Shown here one piece after another: positions 60,194 through 64,000 of a stretch of DNA of 64,000 nt. The stretch's first letter is position 1, and each line of letters opens with the position of its first letter. Where the stretch lies: the NCBI GenBank assembly GCA_008933995.1, contig WARS01000043.1, positions 3,462,001 to 3,526,000 on the forward strand. Direction: 5' to 3'. Source of the stretch: Datnioides undecimradiatus (taxonomy: Eukaryota > Chordata > Actinopteri > Lobotiformes > Datnioididae). The notes under the pieces were generated by a model. It was given only the letters and a program-made list of their open reading frames with translations, was not told the origin of the DNA and made no database searches. The position numbers and the translations under genes were made by a program.

Positions 60194-60947
60194 GATAGAC
60201 GAGCAAACACGCCAGGAGCGTTCACAGCAATGCGACCTCATCCCTTATCCTCATCTGCCCACTGTATTTCAGACTGGGTTCATTTCCAGAGCTCCACGCT
60301 GTTAGCGATGGAATGCTTTTCATCGAGATTCGTGTGTGCCAAGCTTCCCTTGGACTGGACGTGTTCGGGTGGCGGGTGTCTTTGTGTTCGCTAATTAGAA
60401 GCAGCTTGGTCCGGCGTGCCCGTGTGTGTGCACGGCGTATCTTTGCAGAATAACCTCGTCCCCACCTCCACTCATGGCACCAAGCGCTGTAAAAAAAAAC
60501 TGAAGTTTTGGCAAAGGACTGGCAGCCAAGAGCCAAAATTGTCAAGCAAGCCTTTTCAGGATATTCACACTGCAATTATCTTACTGGGCACGCAGGTAAT
60601 GTTGCCTTTGTTTATAATGATCGGCCAGTAACTAGTTTTTTTAATTTTCCTACAGCTGTCTTGTATAAAAAAGTACCGGTGAACGTGTAACTATGGCAAC
60701 AGCAAGTAAACAGCGACCTTAGCTGACCTTTCCAGCGTCGCTCCGGACCAGAAGACCTCCACGAGTTTTCCCAGCTCGAGCTGCTGCGCTGCTGCATTCG
60801 CACCACGTCGGTCGGACGGGAGAAGTGGGGATAGCGCTTGTTTCTGCAGGCTGGTAGCTGCGCCAGACCTGAACTGTCTGCTTTTATAACGAGGTTACAT
60901 GTTTACAGCAGGGTTCATACAAGTAGATACCGACTGTTTACAGCACC

Positions 60948-60960
60948 TTTTTTTTTTTTT
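60948..60960. repeat. poly-T tract
   Basis: A run of 13 T. Confidence 0.8.
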
Positions 60961-62139
60961 AATTAGCTAATAAATTAATAACGACGTGAATGTTGCATTT
61001 TCCTTAAATTTAGATTGGGTCATTTCGCCACTGGTGTGTTTACACCTCTCCAGCTTATTTCCCGTACTTCTGCATATCTGTAAATCTGCATCTGACTTGA
61101 AATAACAACCTTGGGAGCGATTTAAAAGCCCTACTTGGCTGCTTGTAATCAAGGTCTGTGCAATATGATGTGAATAAGCAAGTGGATAAAGGTGATCAAA
61201 CCTCCGGCCATACTGATCATCAAGATAAACATCAACCTTTTACTTCTGTGAGCGGCTGTCACTGACCCACGAAGCACTTTAGATTACAGAGGATGCTGCT
61301 TGTGCACAGTTGCCGTGGTGCTTCTGATATGCAGCAAACTTAATTGTTGGGTATTGGAGTATTGGAGTGTGTGATGTGCGGACCGGAGAGTTGCAATCCA
61401 CCACAGTGAGAGGAGCCCGTCCATATGGCGTAATGTGAATAAAACTACTTTTACAGGAAGTTTATGTAATGCATTCAAATATTAAATCTTAATCAGCTCA
61501 TTAAAACTTAATCTTACGTGCACTCACTCAATTCCCAGAGCCTGAAGGAACATATTGTTATCAAAGAGCCGACAGAATAACAATCAACTGCGCATCCGCG
61601 TTCACTGCGAGCTCCAGGTCGCCTGATTCGGGTTCGTGCGAGGGGCTGCAGGCACACGTGCGTGTTTGTGAACGGAATAATGAAAAGAAACAAAAGGCGC
61701 TTTTACTTTTGTAGGTCAAGATTTGCAGGTTTTTAAGGGGCCAGCATCCGGAGAGAAATACTTTGCTAACTGACAACAGCGGCGTGGAAAACATCTTGAG
61801 TGCAGAGAGGCTTTTGGATGCATGAGGCCGTGAGCTGTGACGGAATTTGTCTGGATCTCTCTTGTCCACGCGTTACTGACCAGCTTGAGCCAACAGGAAA
61901 AGCTTGGGGGAGGCGGAGGCTGTGGCGGGGTGGCGGGGGGAAACTAGAAAGAGAGAAGGACAGAGAGAGAAGGCGCTGCAAAACAGCGTCGCCCTGGGTT
62001 TAATTGGGAGAGCGTTGGCATTTTTCCCGAAATGAAACAACAGGGAAACGGGAAATGCAATTACACCCACAGAGAAATGTGTCAAACAGGTTGCGAGCTC
62101 TCTCGCCACGCAGTCTCACTCCTCTGTAATGAACAGCTC

Positions 62140-62600
62140 CCGTAGCCAAAGGCACGGAGGGTGGCTTGTTTCACAAAAGGTGTGAAGTGAAGCCTCTGTG
62201 CTGCGAGTTTTTTCGGGAGAGACTCCCCGGGCTTGGTGAGGGCGAGATAAATAGTGAAAAGCCGTGCTATCTTTAACGGACCTCGCCATCTGGGCCCTTT
62301 CGCGTGAAGGAAGACAACATTAGGACGAAGCTGAGGCTGACAACGGCTCTGCCTCACGTGATACGGATCAGTCCTCACGGTAATAGCTCCTTTAATTAAT
62401 GTAAACATATCATTTGGCAGGTGATGAGATATTAATAGCTGTTTAAAGGGGATACAGATTAGGCAGAAATGGCTTTGTCAGGGTCACAGAAAGATCCTCA
62501 GTAACCCATTGTGTGCACTGTATAATTGTCTCTTATCTTTAAATGGCATGTTGCGTGCTGGGGTAATGAGCAGCTGCCACTCAGATGAGTTTGACACAAA
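62140..62600. promoter_or_regulatory. candidate conserved noncoding block (E-box, forkhead, homeodomain)
   Basis: A CACGTG E-box (62,355-62,360) is followed by TTTAATTAAT (62,391-62,400), a forkhead GTAAACA (62,401-62,407), a CAGGTG E-box (62,418-62,423) and ATTAATAG (62,431-62,438), all within 85 bases. The downstream part stays unique and AT/GC balanced. This is the most enhancer-like block in the window. Conservation is inferred, not shown. Confidence 0.4.
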
Positions 62601-62604
62601 TGTC

Positions 62605-63275
62605 ACGGTGATGAATGAGAAGGTTGGGAGATGCTAGCGGTGCTAATCGGGGCCTCCTCCGCGCCGCCGGCTTTTTCAAACGGAGGCGAAATGTAAACAC
62701 TTCTACAAATTTAAGCTATTTGACTCGTGTCAGCGTTTCATCTTCACGTCCTCTGATGATGTTTTCCTTTTTTTTCCCCCCAAGTACAGACACGCCGAGA
62801 CGTAGAGCGTGAAAAGGTCAAGGCGGGGCTTTTTGCAGATCGTCCTTGAACGCACCATTCGTTGCGTCCTGAAACAGCAGCTAATTGCCTTGCGGGCATT
62901 TGCATGGAGCAGCCATGGTCCGAGCATGAGTAGAGCACGTCTGCTGATACTGCAGCGTGTTAGCATTAGCGCTTGACGTCTGCATGATCCGATGATCAGC
63001 TGGTAAGCTACGTCACCCATGAACGAGAGGAACGCGAGGAACACTATGCCTGCACATGTTGTCTTGTTTCATGTGTTGGCGTCAGCAGCAGGGGTGGCCT
63101 TTGCAATATGATCGTTGAACCAGCTGCAGGGTTTGACTTTGCACGTTTTTAAGCTCTGTGTTGGCAAATGAACGTCAGCCCGTCATGCAACTTTCCACCC
63201 CTGTTGAGCCTAATTTTACTTTCCCATGGCAGCTGGAGCGATCGGCAACATGCAGAAAAGTTACACATTTCAGCC
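62605..63275. other. no gene recognised
   Basis: No supported feature; two minus frames (62730-63044, 62744-62938) lack domains. Confidence 0.45.
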
Positions 63276-63279
63276 TTTA

Positions 63280-63640
63280 AGGCTGAGTATAAAAATAAAT
63301 CCCTGCTGTAGATGAATTTCTCAGATTGAATTTTTTATTGCAACCCCTTTCAGATTTTTATTTTATCATTGTCTCAGCACGTCATCTCATTCACTTCCAT
63401 TTTAAACTTAGTCATATTTTCTATTTTAATACGCTGGAATCAAAGTGAATCATAGCTGGGTTGGTTTTACTTGGAATAATCAAAGTCTTCAGATATTCCC
63501 CTCGGATGAATAACTTCAATTATTTCACATTCACACTTTGTCACTGTCTTAGCATGTCATCCCTTTCAATTTCACTCTGATTTATAATCATTGCGGCCTC
63601 CTTTCTCTTCTGTACAGCCTGCAGAGCCCTGGAAATGCTT
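63280..63640. promoter_or_regulatory. AT-rich candidate regulatory block with an internal imperfect duplication
   Basis: A TATAAAAATAAAT word (63,289-63,301) starts a unique AT-rich block. A word beginning CATTGTCTCAGCACGTCATC (63,367) recurs 175 bases later as CACTGTCTTAGCATGTCATC (63,542). The next 20-30 bases are also similar, and both copies end near a TCAT (about 63,415 and 63,590). No frame runs through. Confidence 0.35.
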
Positions 63641-63644
63641 GTTA

Positions 63645-64000
63645 GTCTGTCTTTGTCAGGTCACACGGTCAGGGAGGTGAGTGGGTGGGGTTAGCTCCTG
63701 GTCACTGCACACACAGATGTGATATAGTGATCTTTCCGCATGATATAGCGCTGCAATCAGTCAGCACGTGCTACAACGCCATCATCCAGCTCCGCTACAG
63801 CAGGAAGGACCTGCTTTGATATTTTCCAAATGAGTGGAACTTTGTGTCAGGAGGGCAACGGCTCACAGGGCTGATTCACAGCCCGCGATACACGTAATCA
63901 CCGTACGCCTGGATTTACGCCCCCCGGGTCACGATGCCAGTGTTAAACCCCTCTCTGACTCTGTGGGACACCCAGGAAACATCTGGAGTTGCCATCGGCG
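63645..64000. other. no gene recognised
   Basis: No supported feature up to the window end. Confidence 0.45.

Larger units (their letters stand above)
58465..62130. other. no gene recognised; three simple repeats
   Basis: The stretch holds the simple repeats listed separately. Overlapping frames on both strands (58462-58788, 58484-58750, 58488-58715 and others) exclude one another. No exon was recognised. Confidence 0.45.

Noticed and set aside
1294-62382. Shared 14-mer AGTCCTCACGGTAA in the blocks at about 1,291-1,304 and about 62,370-62,383, both followed by homeodomain and forkhead words
   Set aside because: Roughly fifteen 14-mer pairs are expected by chance in a window of this size, so the match alone carries no weight.
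1-64000. CRISPR arrays, bacterial operons, phage or integrated viral genes
   Set aside because: No direct-repeat/spacer pattern, no ribosome-binding-site gene layout and no viral domains; the repeats present are vertebrate transposons and microsatellites.
1-64000. tRNA, rRNA, snRNA or known microRNA genes
   Set aside because: Only the SINE box B-type words were found; no complete tRNA fold and no known mature microRNA sequence was recognised by eye.

Overview
The window looks like 64 kb of intergenic or deep-intronic DNA from a teleost fish, most likely a percomorph. The evidence is indirect. Base composition is mixed and not strongly biased. (CA)n, (GT)n, (GGA)n, (CTAT)n and (ATT)n microsatellites are frequent. 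Old and young interspersed repeats of typical fish families are present: an RTE-type LINE tail, a Tc1/mariner transposase fragment, a tRNA-derived SINE, a foldback-type repeat built on GTTAGCTTAGCTTAGCATA, and a TTAA-flanked Kolobok-like DNA element. I found no host coding exon that I can support. The open frames (maximum 200 codons) are short, lie in both orientations over one another, show no recognisable domain, and many run through microsatellites or repeats.

Layout. 0-2 kb has two adjacent perfect hairpins, G-rich tracts and a homeodomain/forkhead-rich block. 2.4-2.7 kb is an interspersed repeat. 7.8-9.4 kb has a Tc1-like relic, a ZNF143/THAP11-type site and a SINE. 11.1-11.6 kb (minus) and 22.7-23.5 kb (plus) hold two closely similar copies of a LINE reverse-transcriptase 3' end. 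31.6-32.3 kb is a conserved-looking AT-rich block followed by a GGA tract. 36.5-37.0 kb is a foldback repeat. 39.8-49.6 kb holds several CTCF-like cores, large GT/CA arrays, a LINE tail, and the TTAA-flanked element at 46,587-47,285. 49.8-50.0, 55.2-55.3, 56.1-56.3, 58.3-58.5, 62.1-62.6 and 63.3-63.6 kb are further blocks that read like noncoding regulatory DNA. At about 54.65-54.9 kb there is a promoter-like arrangement of two CACGTG E-boxes and a TATA box with no recognisable gene behind it.

How it may work together (inference): a long stretch without exons, interspersed with dense homeodomain, SOX, forkhead and PBX-HOX words, is the pattern expected of a regulatory gene desert beside a developmental transcription factor. 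The CTCF-like cores would be candidate insulators. None of this can be proved from one sequence; cross-species alignment would decide it. The most informative piece of structure I found is the TTAA-flanked element. It appears to be an internal-deletion derivative in which the 5' ends of two oppositely oriented genes (a THAP-domain start on the minus strand and a P2X7-like start on the plus strand) have been brought together.
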